64,000 bases of DNA from Thiomicrorhabdus sp041583835 (GTDB lineage: Bacteria > Pseudomonadota > Gammaproteobacteria > Thiomicrospirales > Thiomicrospiraceae): the NCBI RefSeq assembly GCF_041583835.1, contig NZ_JBFHFC010000001.1, positions 1 to 64,000 of the forward strand. The letters are read 5' to 3'. Positions 42,340 through 51,711 of this stretch are shown in pieces; the first letter of the stretch is position 1, and the number at the start of each line of letters is the position of its first letter. Position numbers and translations under genes: made by a program. The notes below the pieces were generated by a model. The model was not told where the DNA came from. It did not search any database and saw only the letters and a program-made list of their open reading frames with translations.

Positions 42340-45258
42340 ATGTCTAAATCGCATCCTGCATTTGAGTTTTTAGGTCAGCACAAGATCGACACCTTAAATT
42401 TAACCGTCGAACATTATCGGCATAAGGTAACCGGTGCCACCCATTACCATTTAGCGGCCGATGACCCTCAGAATGTATTTTTAGTCACATTACGCACCGT
42501 CCCGATGGATTCCACCGGGGTCGCGCATATTCTGGAACATACCGTATTGTGCGGGAGTGAAAAATACCCGGTTCGCGATCCGTTCTTTATGATGATCCGC
42601 CGCTCTTTAAACACGTTTATGAACGCCTTTACATCAAGTGACTGGACCGCTTATCCGTTCGCGACCGAAAACCGTAAAGATTTTCAGAACTTGTTGCAAG
42701 TCTATATGGATGCCGTGTTTTTCCCGAATATCGATCCATTGGATTTTGCCCAGGAAGGGCATCGTTTCGAATTTGAAACCATGGATGATTCATCCTCGCC
42801 ATTGACTTATAAAGGGGTGGTATTCAATGAAATGAAAGGGGCGATGAGTTCGCCCGTTTCGCGTTTGTGGCAAAGTATGACGGAAGCGTTGTACCCGACT
42901 AATACCTATCACTATAACAGCGGCGGCGAACCGACCGATATTCCGAATTTGAGTTATCAGCAATTGGTTGATTTTCATAAGGCGCATTATCATCCGTCCA
43001 ATTCGGTGTTTATGACATACGGCGATATTTCGGCAATCGAACATCAGACACAGTTTGAAGAATTGGGGCTTAAGCGTTTCGACTCGCCGGTTCCGCAGAT
43101 TCACGTTGGTTTGGAGGAACGTTTTTCGGAACCTCAATTTGTGGACGGTGTTTATGCATTGGATGAAGAAGATACCAGCAATAAAACACATATTGTTCTA
43201 GGTTGGTTGCTTGGCGAGAACAAAGACCCTAAAGAGGTGTTGAAAGGTCATCTATTAACTTCGGTGTTATTGGATAACAGTGCATCACCGTTGCGCAAAG
43301 TGTTGGAAGAGACCGAATTGGCTAGCGCGCCTTCGCCTTTGTGCGGTTTGGAAGAATCCAATAAAGAGATGGTGTTTGCCGTAGGAGTTCAAGGCTCGGA
43401 ATCCGAAAATGCCGAAGCGGTTCAGGAATTGATTTTAAACGAACTGCAACGTATTGCCGATGAGGGAATCGATCAGAATCAACTGGAAGCGATGTTGCAC
43501 CAGTTGGAGTTGTCGCAACGTGAAGTCGGTGGCGACAGCTATCCATACGGCTTACAGTTGATTCTTCATGCCTTGCCGGGTGCTTTGCACGACGGTGATC
43601 CGATCGCTTTGTTGGATGTCGACGAAGCTTTGAAAGAACTTGAAGAAGAGATCAAAGACCCTCAATTCATTCCGGGTCTGGTCAAATCTTGGTTGTTGGA
43701 TAATCCGCACCGCGTTCGTCTATGCTTGCAGCCGGATACCGAACTGGCTAAACGCGAAGAAGAGATTGAAAAAGCCAAGTTGGCACAAATTCAGGCCGGT
43801 TTGTCTGATGAAGAAAAGCAGGCGATTATCGACCAGGCATTTGCCTTGGAAGCGCGTCAAGAACAGATCGACGATGCCGACATTCTGCCAGAAGTGACGA
43901 AAGAGGATATTCCGGCTGATATCAAGACTATGACCGGAGAAGCACTCTCAATCGGCAAATTGCCGTTGGCGGCTTACGAGTGCGGAACCAACGGATTGGT
44001 GTACGAGCAGGTATTGATCGATATGCCGGAGCTGTCCGACAACGAAAAAGCGATTTTGCCTTTGTTTAATACTTGTATCACCGAAGTCGGAAGTGCAGGG
44101 CGCAGTTACATCGAAACCCAGGAACATCAAGCGGCGGTTTCCGGCGGTATTTCGGCGCGTTCGGCGATTCATTCTAAAATCGGTCAGCCGGACGATTGTC
44201 ATAGCCACTATATTCTGTCGTCTAAGGCCTTAAATCGTAACCAGCAAGAGTTAGCCGGTTTGATTGAAGATACGTTGTATATGGCGCGTTTTGACGAATT
44301 AGCGCGTATCAAGGACTTGGTCGGCCAGGTTCGTGCCAGTGTCGATCATGGTATTACCGGAAACGGTCACGGCTTGGCGATGATGGCGGCAACGCAAAAC
44401 TTTACGCCGATGGCAAAGTGGAAATTTGATCGTAGCGGTTTTGCCGGTATTCAGTTTATTAAACAAATTCATGAAAAACTGAAAGGCGACGGTGAGCTTG
44501 AAGCCTTTGCCGAGCAGATGCAGGCTATTCAGGCCAAATTGCAGGCCGCGCCCAAACAAGCTTTGTTGGTCGTTGACGAAGCCGGTAAATCACAGGCGAT
44601 TGCCGGTATGCAGAATCAATGGACGAACATGGTGGCCGATCCGAAATCCGATTCGAAATTCAAGCTCGAGACTTCGAGACAGTCGATTAAACAAGCTTGG
44701 GTTACCAGTACGCAAGTTAATTTCTGTGCCCAAGCTTTCCCGGCCGTATTGGCAGATCACGAAGATGCACCGAAACTGGCGGTATTAGGTGCTTGTTTAC
44801 GTAACGGCTTCCTGCATTCGGCAATTCGCGAGAAAGGCGGTGCTTATGGCGGTGGAGCGACATTTAACGCCGAAGCGGCGGCGTTTGTATTCTATTCGTA
44901 CCGCGATCCGCGTTTGATGGAAACCTACGGTGATTTTGCCAAAGCCAAGGATTGGTTGATGAGTGCCGAGATGACTCAAGCCAAAGTCGACGAAGCGATC
45001 TTGAACGTCATCAGTGCGATGGATAAGCCAGGCTCTCCGGCCGGTGAAGCCAAGAAAGCGTTCTATCAAAGCTTATATGGTCGAACTCACGATGTGCGTA
45101 TGGCGTATCGTGAAGGTGTCATTTCGGCAACGGTCGAAGAGTTGAGAGAAGTCGCCGAACGTTATTTGCATCCTGAAAAATCTTCGTCTGCCGTGTTGAC
45201 CCATAGCGGAATGAAAGAGATTGTGACTGATAACGGTTTTGAAGTATTTACCCTTTAA
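42340..45258 (+). CDS. M16C zinc metalloprotease (presequence-protease-like)
   Basis: 972 residues from the ATG at 42340 (MSKSHPAFEFLGQHKID); a TTG at 42328 would add four. The inverted zinc motif HXXEH is HILEH in STGVAHILEHTVLCGSEKYPVRDPFF (about 62-87), with MKGAMSSP further on for the third ligand region. Two homologous halves enclose a chamber that degrades peptides, as in PreP/pitrilysin-type M16C enzymes. The second-half SAIREKGGAYGGGA block is also present. No signal peptide, so probably cytosolic. Single gene between the pnp terminator and a weak hairpin. Confidence 0.9.
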   Translation: MSKSHPAFEFLGQHKIDTLNLTVEHYRHKVTGATHYHLAADDPQNVFLVTLRTVPMDSTGVAHILEHTVLCGSEKYPVRDPFFMMIRRSLNTFMNAFTSSDWTAYPFATENRKDFQNLLQVYMDAVFFPNIDPLDFAQEGHRFEFETMDDSSSPLTYKGVVFNEMKGAMSSPVSRLWQSMTEALYPTNTYHYNSGGEPTDIPNLSYQQLVDFHKAHYHPSNSVFMTYGDISAIEHQTQFEELGLKRFDSPVPQIHVGLEERFSEPQFVDGVYALDEEDTSNKTHIVLGWLLGENKDPKEVLKGHLLTSVLLDNSASPLRKVLEETELASAPSPLCGLEESNKEMVFAVGVQGSESENAEAVQELILNELQRIADEGIDQNQLEAMLHQLELSQREVGGDSYPYGLQLILHALPGALHDGDPIALLDVDEALKELEEEIKDPQFIPGLVKSWLLDNPHRVRLCLQPDTELAKREEEIEKAKLAQIQAGLSDEEKQAIIDQAFALEARQEQIDDADILPEVTKEDIPADIKTMTGEALSIGKLPLAAYECGTNGLVYEQVLIDMPELSDNEKAILPLFNTCITEVGSAGRSYIETQEHQAAVSGGISARSAIHSKIGQPDDCHSHYILSSKALNRNQQELAGLIEDTLYMARFDELARIKDLVGQVRASVDHGITGNGHGLAMMAATQNFTPMAKWKFDRSGFAGIQFIKQIHEKLKGDGELEAFAEQMQAIQAKLQAAPKQALLVVDEAGKSQAIAGMQNQWTNMVADPKSDSKFKLETSRQSIKQAWVTSTQVNFCAQAFPAVLADHEDAPKLAVLGACLRNGFLHSAIREKGGAYGGGATFNAEAAAFVFYSYRDPRLMETYGDFAKAKDWLMSAEMTQAKVDEAILNVISAMDKPGSPAGEAKKAFYQSLYGRTHDVRMAYREGVISATVEELREVAERYLHPEKSSSAVLTHSGMKEIVTDNGFEVFTL

Positions 45259-45277
45259 CTAGACCGGTAAAAAACTG

Positions 45278-45308
45278 AGTGGCTCTTGTAACGGAGTCAC
45301 TATTTTCG
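45278..45308 (+). terminator. Weak terminator-like hairpin after the M16C protease gene
   Basis: AGTGGCTC and GAGTCACT pair with one mismatch around an 8-nt loop, followed by ATTTTC. The T-run is poor. Confidence 0.35.
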
Positions 45309-45384
45309 ATTTGTATTTTAAGCAGGCCTGTTCGGTTTTATGACTGAATCAGATAGTTTTAACCAGCAATAAGTTAGTCATTCT

Positions 45385-45732
45385 ATGCCGCATATCATCA
45401 TCGAATACAGTCAAGATAACGTCTCGGAAAGCGAGATCAACGCTATGATTTCAAAGGTGTTTGATGTCGTAAAGTCCACGATGTTGTTTGATGAGGAAAA
45501 CATAAAAGTCAGATCTCATCCGGTGCAGCATTATAAACTCGGTTTGACGGATTCCGGTTTTATACATATCCAATGTCGCATTCATGCAGGTAAGACCACA
45601 TTGCAAAAGCAACGACTTACTCAGAGTATTGTCGACGGATTAAAAGATTTGTTCAGTCAGTCCGTAGTAATCACGGCAGAAGTCGCTGATATGGATAAGA
45701 CCACATATGCCAAGGCGGTCTTAACTCTATAA
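45385..45732 (+). CDS. 5-carboxymethyl-2-hydroxymuconate isomerase (CHMI/HpaF)-like protein
   Basis: 115 residues, tautomerase superfamily. After removal of Met the N-terminal proline of MPHIIIEYSQDN would be the catalytic base. Conserved family parts are VRSHPVQHYKLGLTDSGFIHIQCRIHAGKT and the C-terminal VADMDKTTYAKAVLT. The namesake acts in homoprotocatechuate breakdown, but no other gene of that pathway is visible, so the true substrate is unknown. It is convergent with the DUF1810 gene. Confidence 0.8.
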   Translation: MPHIIIEYSQDNVSESEINAMISKVFDVVKSTMLFDEENIKVRSHPVQHYKLGLTDSGFIHIQCRIHAGKTTLQKQRLTQSIVDGLKDLFSQSVVITAEVADMDKTTYAKAVLTL

Positions 45733-45795
45733 AGGATTCGCATTCTTCTACGGACGATTTTAATTCTAAAGAACGGTGACGGTCTTTAAACGGAA

Positions 45796-46224
45796 TTAAG
45801 TGAGGGTTTCAAGAACCGCCAATGTCTTTTCGTTTGGTTGGCCGCCGCAGTATTTCTCGATAGCCGCTTCAAACAGTCTTTTATCTTCCGCTACTACTCT
45901 AAATAACGTCATACAGGCACAGAATTTTTTATTGTCCGGCTTGCCGAAAATCTCCAGCAGAGTGGAACCTTCAACCGCCATAACTGCTTGGGTACATTCA
46001 ATTAAACGTGCACCCAGGATAGGGTGGTCTAAATAGGCCTTGGCTTCGTCCAGGCTTTTAATCGAATAAAAAATCGTGGTTTCGCTGTGCCCCAAACCGT
46101 CAATCTGCGGAAACACAAACCACATCCAGTGCGAACGCTTACGTCCCGCCTGTAATTCGGCAAGCGCCGTTGCGTAGGTGTCTTGTTGGGCTTTGATGAA
46201 GCGTTCTAGCCTAAAATTGTCCAT
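45796..46224 (-). CDS. DUF1810 family protein
   Basis: 142 residues. The family pattern FVFPQIDGLGHSETTIFYSI (about 36-55), AKAYLDHPILGARLIECTQAV and FGKPDNKKFCACMTLFRV is clear. DUF1810 proteins are small, cytosolic and widespread; their function is not established. It has no operon partner on this strand apart from the upstream beta-lactamase gene 64 bp away. Confidence 0.85.
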   Translation of the reverse strand: MDNFRLERFIKAQQDTYATALAELQAGRKRSHWMWFVFPQIDGLGHSETTIFYSIKSLDEAKAYLDHPILGARLIECTQAVMAVEGSTLLEIFGKPDNKKFCACMTLFRVVAEDKRLFEAAIEKYCGGQPNEKTLAVLETLT

Positions 46225-46251
46225 AAAGCTTTCCTGGCTAAATTTGAGGTA

Positions 46252-46274
46252 CGAGCAGCATTGCTCGGTTTTTT
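46252..46274 (+). terminator. Plus-strand terminator between two minus-strand genes
   Basis: CGAGCA-GCAT-TGCTCG followed by G and T6. The T-run is only on the plus strand, while both flanking genes are on the minus strand. It could stop transcription that runs through from the CHMI-like gene, or an antisense transcript. Confidence 0.7.
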
Positions 46275-46288
46275 ATATGAATTCTAGT

Positions 46289-47086
46289 TTACTGCTTTGG
46301 GTAAATTTGTTTTAAAAATAACGCTTTTCTAAGAATATCCTTTCTCAACGAAAGTTTATCCATCTTTTCAATATCAAGATTCAATGCAAAAAACCAAGTA
46401 TCTTCTTTCGTTTCCACCCAGCCGACATACCATCCGATATTGGGATGTGCGTTTGTCGCCCAGCCGGTTTTGGCGTAAATAGTATGATCCGGCGTTCGTT
46501 CAACCTGCATGATTGCGTTTAAGGTATCGTAGCTTGAATCCTTGAATGGGAAAGTGCGGTCGTAGACCTGTTTTAGAAAGTCGATCTGTTCGTTGGCGCT
46601 TATGGTTAAAGAACTGTCTAACCAGAAGCGGGTAGTGTCCAGCAATCCGTCTTTTAACTTGCCGTAATTCATGGTTTTAAAGTAATGCCGGTAGGTTGGC
46701 ATACCTACTCGTTCAGCGATGATTTGATAGCACCAGACGCAGGAGACTTGAAATGCGCTTTTAAGTGTTTGATCTTGATTCCAAGAGCCGATTTCATAAT
46801 GGTGGCCGTTCCATTTGAATGGCGTGTTTTGATCCGTTACCACATTTTCTTCGAGTGCGATCAGGGTGTTGGCAATTTTGAAGGTAGAGGCCGTCGTAAA
46901 GTGCTTATCGGCTCTTTGGAGGTTATGAACATAGGTTTGTTGGGTTTTAAGGGATGAAAGTACTATTGTGCCGTTCAAGCCTTGTTCGGTGAATAAGGAA
47001 GACAGACCTCGATCTTCAACCGGATTCTGGGCAAAAGCAAAGGAGGCGTGGAACGCAATGAATAATGACAACAGACGTTTCAACAT
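46289..47086 (-). CDS. Class D (OXA-type) beta-lactamase
   Basis: 265 residues with a signal peptide (LLSLFIAFHASFAFA, cleavage near A19-Q20), so periplasmic. Class D motifs: STFK at 67-70 with the nucleophile S67 and the normally carboxylated K70; SCV at 115-117; KTG at 206-208; and the conserved tryptophan in RFWLDSSLTIS (W155). The usual YGN is YGK at 141-143, an unusual change. Hydrolysis of penicillins is expected from the family; the spectrum cannot be read from sequence. AGGAGG lies 8 bp before the ATG. It is 28 bp downstream of roxA, so it may be co-transcribed. No mobile element is nearby. Confidence 0.9.
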   Translation of the reverse strand: MLKRLLSLFIAFHASFAFAQNPVEDRGLSSLFTEQGLNGTIVLSSLKTQQTYVHNLQRADKHFTTASTFKIANTLIALEENVVTDQNTPFKWNGHHYEIGSWNQDQTLKSAFQVSCVWCYQIIAERVGMPTYRHYFKTMNYGKLKDGLLDTTRFWLDSSLTISANEQIDFLKQVYDRTFPFKDSSYDTLNAIMQVERTPDHTIYAKTGWATNAHPNIGWYVGWVETKEDTWFFALNLDIEKMDKLSLRKDILRKALFLKQIYPKQ

Positions 47087-47114
47087 CAGAGTAACCTCCT
47101 TTTATTTAAAAGTA

Positions 47115-48284
47115 TTATTCAATAAACACCAAATATTGCAGTTTCCAAAGATCAAACAACAGTTCTAGATTGCCTTGGTTCGATGCCATCTTACTTAAGT
47201 CTTCCTGTGTCAGGAAAGATTGGTTGGCAAGCTTGCGGAGGAAGTCCGGCTGGGCGCCGAAGTCATTCCAGATGGCACCATTGATGTAAAGCACCGGCGT
47301 CTCATCGGTTTCCGTATAGGCGAAGCGGCAGACCGGGTCTTTGATGAGGCCGTTCTCGATCATCAGGGCCCCTGCGAAGTCTTCGATAGACGGCGTTTCC
47401 TCTTCGGTTAGGGGTTCCGGCAACTGTTGTGCAGCTACTTGATCTAATTGGGTGGCAAAACGGCCGAACCAGGTCTTGAGCAGCGCTCGGTCTTGCAGGA
47501 TGGACTGTAATAGTACCTGAGCCTGATCGACTGCGGCATCGGTCACTTCGCCCGGTTTCAGGTTTTCTTGCCATTGCGGGTCGATGTACAGGTCTTTGAA
47601 AGCGCCCATCTCCGAAAGGTGGTCGCCGAAGCTGTCCCAAAGTTCCTGGCCGCGGTAAGTACGGTAGCCGACGGAATAGGTCATACATTCGTCGTCCAGC
47701 GCAATGCCGTGATGTCCCCATTTGGGTGGAAGATAAAGGATGTCACCGGCTTCAAACACGTAATCTTCTTCGACCTTAAACGTCTTCATCAAACGCAGGT
47801 CTACGCCTTGGATGTAGTTGTCTTCGGAACAGTCTTGTGCGGTCAGTTGCCAACGGCGTTTTCCGGCCGCTTGCAGCAGGAATACGTCGTAGTGGTCGAA
47901 GTGTGGGCCGACGTTGCCGCCGGTGGTGGCGTAGCTGATCATGATGTCGTCGATGCGCCAGCGCGGCAGGAAGTCGAAATCATTGAGTACGTCGGTGACA
48001 TCAGGAATCAAACGATCCATCCCTTGAATCAACAGGGTCCAGTTCTGTTCCGGCAATTCGGCATAGGTCGATTCGTCGAACGGGCCTTTCAAGAGTTGAT
48101 AATCCTGTTCGCCGTGCTGAATGACAATGCGGCTTTCGACTTCTTCTTCCAACGACAGGCCGGCCAATTCCTCGGCGGAAACCGGAGATTCGAAACCGGG
48201 CAGGGCATTACGGATCACTAACGGTTTTCTTTGCCAGTATTCGGATAGAAAAGTATTTAAATCAATGTCTTGAAACTGAATCAT
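47115..48284 (-). CDS. roxA: Ribosomal protein oxygenase RoxA (YcfD, JmjC cupin)
   Basis: 389 residues. JmjC/cupin 2-oxoglutarate- and Fe(II)-dependent oxygenase; in E. coli YcfD hydroxylates an arginine of ribosomal protein L16. The iron site HxD is in NVGPHFDHYDVFLLQ (about 126-140), with the distal histidine in KWGHHGIALDDECMTYSVGYR (about 190). A dimerisation region and a winged-helix C-terminus follow. It lies downstream of purB, from which a strong terminator separates it, and just upstream of the beta-lactamase. Confidence 0.94.
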   Translation of the reverse strand: MIQFQDIDLNTFLSEYWQRKPLVIRNALPGFESPVSAEELAGLSLEEEVESRIVIQHGEQDYQLLKGPFDESTYAELPEQNWTLLIQGMDRLIPDVTDVLNDFDFLPRWRIDDIMISYATTGGNVGPHFDHYDVFLLQAAGKRRWQLTAQDCSEDNYIQGVDLRLMKTFKVEEDYVFEAGDILYLPPKWGHHGIALDDECMTYSVGYRTYRGQELWDSFGDHLSEMGAFKDLYIDPQWQENLKPGEVTDAAVDQAQVLLQSILQDRALLKTWFGRFATQLDQVAAQQLPEPLTEEETPSIEDFAGALMIENGLIKDPVCRFAYTETDETPVLYINGAIWNDFGAQPDFLRKLANQSFLTQEDLSKMASNQGNLELLFDLWKLQYLVFIE

Positions 48285-48321
48285 GATGCGATTCCTAATG
48301 AAATTGTTTTGTTTCAGTAAT

Positions 48322-48351
48322 AAAAAAACCCACCAGGCCTGGTGGGTTTTG
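48322..48351 (-). terminator. Intrinsic terminator of purB
   Basis: On the minus strand AAAACCCACCAGG pairs with CCTGGTGGGTTTT and ends in T7. Confidence 0.92.
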
Positions 48352-48374
48352 AATGCGTTCGAAAAGCGGTTGGC

Positions 48375-49775
48375 TTATCGACCTTTTAGCATGGTGATCG
48401 CCAATTCGATGTTCGCCGCTTGCTGAGCCGCGTTACCGATGTAAGTCGCCGGCGTCAGGTTGCGTAGATATTCTTTCGCTTCTGCCGGAAGACCTTCCAG
48501 GCCGTCGACAAAGTTCTGCATGATCTCTTTGTTGACACGTTGACCGCGAGTCAGGTCTTTTAGTCTTTCGTATGGCTTTTCGAAGCCATAACGACGCATG
48601 ACGGTTTGAATCGCTTCCGCTAATACTTCCCAGTTGCTATCCAAATCTTGTGCCATTGCTTCTGCATTGACTTCCAATTTGCTTAAACCTTTCATGGTTG
48701 CTTGTAGGGAAATCATAGTGTGTGCAACACCGACACCCAAGTTACGTAGAACGGTTGAGTCGGTCAGGTCACGCTGCCAGCGAGAAATCGGTAATTTCTG
48801 ACCCAGGTGATCGAAGATCGCATTGGCGATACCCAAGTTACCTTCGGAGTTTTCGAAGTCGATCGGGTTAACTTTGTGCGGCATTGCCGAAGAGCCGATT
48901 TCACCTGCAACGGTTTTTTGCTTGAAGAAACCGATTGAGATGTAACTCCAAACGTCACGGTCGAAATCGATCAGAATGGTGTTGAAACGCTGCATTACGT
49001 GGAAGTATTCGGCAATGTAGTCGTGCGGTTCGATCTGAATGGTGTACGGGTTCCATGCCAAACCTAAGCTTTGAACGAACTGTTCCGACAGTTCATACCA
49101 GTTGACTTGAGGGTAGGCCGCAAGGTGAGCGTTGTAGTTACCGGTCGCGCCGTTGATCTTACCCATGATCTGAACGTTCATCAGCTGCTTGGCTTGACGT
49201 TGCAGACGGTAGGCGACGTTAGCCCATTCTTTACCGGCTGTTGTCGGAGAGGCTGGTTGACCATGAGTACGTGACATCATTGGGATGTCTGCCATTTCTT
49301 CAGCCATCTCTACGATTCGGGAGATCAGTTTGTCCATTTCAGGAATGATGATGTCCTGACGGGCGTCTTTCAGCATCAACGCATAAGACAGGTTGTTGAT
49401 GTCCTCGGAAGTACAGGCAAAGTGTACGAATTCGCTGATTGCGTTCAGTTCGGCATTGTCGCCGAATTGTTCTTTGATTAGATACTCAACCGCTTTAACG
49501 TCATGGTTAGTGGTGCGTTCGATCTCTTTAACGCGCTGCGCCATTTCTAGAGTGAATTCGTCCACCAATTTGATTAAGTGGCTTTCCGCTTCGGCACTTA
49601 GCGGTGGAACTTCAGGAATACCAGGGTGGTTAGCCAGCATACGTAACCAAAATACTTCCACTTTAACGCGGTTTTTGATTAAGCCGTATTCGCTGAAAAC
49701 CTCTTTTAGATTGTCCAAACGTGACCCGTAACGGCCATCAACAGGAGAAATTGCGGTCAATTCTGAAAGTTGCAT
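48375..49775 (-). CDS. purB: Adenylosuccinate lyase
   Basis: 466 residues from the ATG at 49775 (MQLSELTAISPVDGRYGSRL), which matches the usual N-terminus; an upstream in-frame ATG at 49823 adds 16 odd residues. It acts twice in purine synthesis, releasing fumarate from SAICAR and adenylosuccinate. The fumarase-family signature SSAMPHKVNPIDFENSEGN is at about 294-312, and SRTHGQPASPTTAGKEW contains the histidine general-acid region. Confidence 0.97.
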   Translation of the reverse strand: MQLSELTAISPVDGRYGSRLDNLKEVFSEYGLIKNRVKVEVFWLRMLANHPGIPEVPPLSAEAESHLIKLVDEFTLEMAQRVKEIERTTNHDVKAVEYLIKEQFGDNAELNAISEFVHFACTSEDINNLSYALMLKDARQDIIIPEMDKLISRIVEMAEEMADIPMMSRTHGQPASPTTAGKEWANVAYRLQRQAKQLMNVQIMGKINGATGNYNAHLAAYPQVNWYELSEQFVQSLGLAWNPYTIQIEPHDYIAEYFHVMQRFNTILIDFDRDVWSYISIGFFKQKTVAGEIGSSAMPHKVNPIDFENSEGNLGIANAIFDHLGQKLPISRWQRDLTDSTVLRNLGVGVAHTMISLQATMKGLSKLEVNAEAMAQDLDSNWEVLAEAIQTVMRRYGFEKPYERLKDLTRGQRVNKEIMQNFVDGLEGLPAEAKEYLRNLTPATYIGNAAQQAANIELAITMLKGR

Positions 49776-50133
49776 TATCCTAAGTTCCTTATCAATATTT
49801 TTATGCGCGGTATTATATCGCAAAAATCCACCTTTTTGCGGAGAAGGAGAAAACGCTTATATATCTAAAAAATAATGGCGTATTTTATGGTTTGGATTTC
49901 TAAAAATAGTGGGAGTTTCCGAGTTAAAACCATTTCCTGTCTAAGGGTGTTAAAGCGGTTTTAAATGGTCGATTCAAGCTTTCTTTAACGTCTGGTCTAT
50001 CTCTTCAATGTTGTGTTCATGTTGTGTTCATTTTAAGTACGAAAAAAATTGCTAAAGTTAATTAAAAAATTAGTCTTGGCTAAATTTTGATCCTTAAGAA
50101 TTAAATTAAGCCCAAAAACAAAGGGAATCTTGC
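49776..50133. other. Intergenic region between purB and the NRAMP gene
   Basis: About 358 bp of AT-rich DNA between divergent genes. No coding frame with a convincing ribosome site is seen. It contains an 11-bp tandem direct repeat, ATGTTGTGTTC twice at 50008-50029. No clear manganese or iron regulator box was recognised. Confidence 0.5.
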
Positions 50134-51465
50134 TTGAATTCGGCAAGGTTTGAAAAGAGAGTGGATCACTATTCAAGAAGCAATATTATGAATGTTCAAG
50201 CAGCAGAACAGATGCAAAGGCCGCGTTCTTTTTGGTATTTTTTAGGCCCGGCCTTTCTGGTTTCGGTCGGGTATATGGATCCAGGGAACTGGGCGACCTC
50301 GATCGAGGCGGGATCGCGCTATGGTTATGATCTGTTATGGGTGATCACACTCGCGTCGCTCGTGGCAATTTTAATGCAGTTGTTGAGTGCAAAGCTCGGT
50401 ATCGCAACAGGTAAAAACCTGGCGCAGTTGATTCGTGCTCAATATCCGGGGAAGGGAGGAACTTTTTTGCTGTCTTCTGCCGCTCTGGCAATGGTGGCGA
50501 CGGATTTGGCTGAATTTTTAGGGGTGGCGGTCGCTCTTAACCTGCTGTTCGATATCCCCTTGGTTGTGGCCATATTCTTAACGATATTCGATGTACTATT
50601 GATTTTGTGGTTGGAACGATTCGGATTCCGTTGGGTGGAAATGACGATTTTCGCTTTTGTGGCGACGATCGGACTAGGGTACGTTGTTGAACTGTGGTTG
50701 GCGCAGCCCGAATGGACCGAAGTCGCTAAAGCATTGGCGGTGCCTAACGATACGATTATGAATACTACGGCGCTGTTTATTGCGATGGGGATTTTAGGAG
50801 CGACCGTGATGCCGCACAATCTGTATTTACACTCTCATCAAGTGACGACGCGGGCAAGTGCGGCCGGCGAAGCTTTGAAACGATTTTACAAATTGATGAA
50901 GTGGGATACGGTACTGGCGTTAACGGCTGCCTGGATCGTTAACTCATCGATTTTAATTATGGCGTCGGCGGCATTTCATGAGAAGGGTTTGTTGATAACC
51001 GATATTGACGAGGCTTATCACACGCTTGGACCCTTATTGGGCGGATCGGCCGCTTTGACGTTTGCGATTGCTTTGCTGGCATCCGGTGTGGCGAGTTCGG
51101 CGACTGGAACCTTGGCCGGACAAATTGTTTTTGAATCCTTTTTCAAAAAACGGCCTATCAATATTCTAAAAATCCGCGTTTATATCCGTTTAGCAACAAT
51201 GATTCCGGCCGCAATAGCGATCTTGTTGAGCACTAAACCTTTAACTTTGTTGGTGTTGTCGCAGGTTATTCTGTCTATGCAATTGCCTTTTGCAGTGATT
51301 CCGTTAGTGATGATGACATCCAATCAACAGTTGATGGGCGATTTGGTGAATGATCTGAAAACTAAAATCACCGCTTGGACAGCGACCATTATTATCGTTG
51401 CTCTTAATGTTTGGTTGTTAGCAATGTTGCTATGGGAAGGGCTCCAACCTGTTCATCTGCACTGA
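50134..51465 (+). CDS. NRAMP-family divalent metal transporter (MntH-like)
   Basis: 425-443 residues depending on start. A TTG at 50134 has AAGGGA 7 bp upstream; an ATG at 50188 (MNVQAAEQMQRPRSFWYFLG) fits the family better but has a weak ribosome site. About 11 membrane helices. The metal-site motifs are DPGNW in helix 1 (SVGYMDPGNWATSIEAG) and MPHNLYLHS in helix 6, where the methionine of the classic AxMPHN is kept. Proton-coupled uptake of Mn2+ or Fe2+ is expected. It stands alone. Confidence 0.92.
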   Translation: MNSARFEKRVDHYSRSNIMNVQAAEQMQRPRSFWYFLGPAFLVSVGYMDPGNWATSIEAGSRYGYDLLWVITLASLVAILMQLLSAKLGIATGKNLAQLIRAQYPGKGGTFLLSSAALAMVATDLAEFLGVAVALNLLFDIPLVVAIFLTIFDVLLILWLERFGFRWVEMTIFAFVATIGLGYVVELWLAQPEWTEVAKALAVPNDTIMNTTALFIAMGILGATVMPHNLYLHSHQVTTRASAAGEALKRFYKLMKWDTVLALTAAWIVNSSILIMASAAFHEKGLLITDIDEAYHTLGPLLGGSAALTFAIALLASGVASSATGTLAGQIVFESFFKKRPINILKIRVYIRLATMIPAAIAILLSTKPLTLLVLSQVILSMQLPFAVIPLVMMTSNQQLMGDLVNDLKTKITAWTATIIIVALNVWLLAMLLWEGLQPVHLH

Positions 51466-51711
51466 TTTAGATTTGTTACAGTCAGACTGGATGATAGATG
51501 AGCCTGGTTTTGTACTCCTAACGAGTGCTAAGGATCCGGGTTGAAGTACTTAACTTGTTGTTTTAAAAACATTACGATAAATACCGTCCTATAAGCTTTT
51601 ACTCAGTCATTACATCCAGAATCATTTTTTTTTGTTTGAGGGGCGAGTGGCTTAAGCGTTTTACTTTCTGTGTGGTAAAATATGGCAAACTTATTTTTTG
51701 AGGATGTATGT

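Noticed and set aside
47568..48221. Plus-strand frame of 217 codons opposite roxA
   Set aside because: It is a shadow of roxA, which has clear JmjC residues; the plus frame has no ribosome site or recognised domain.
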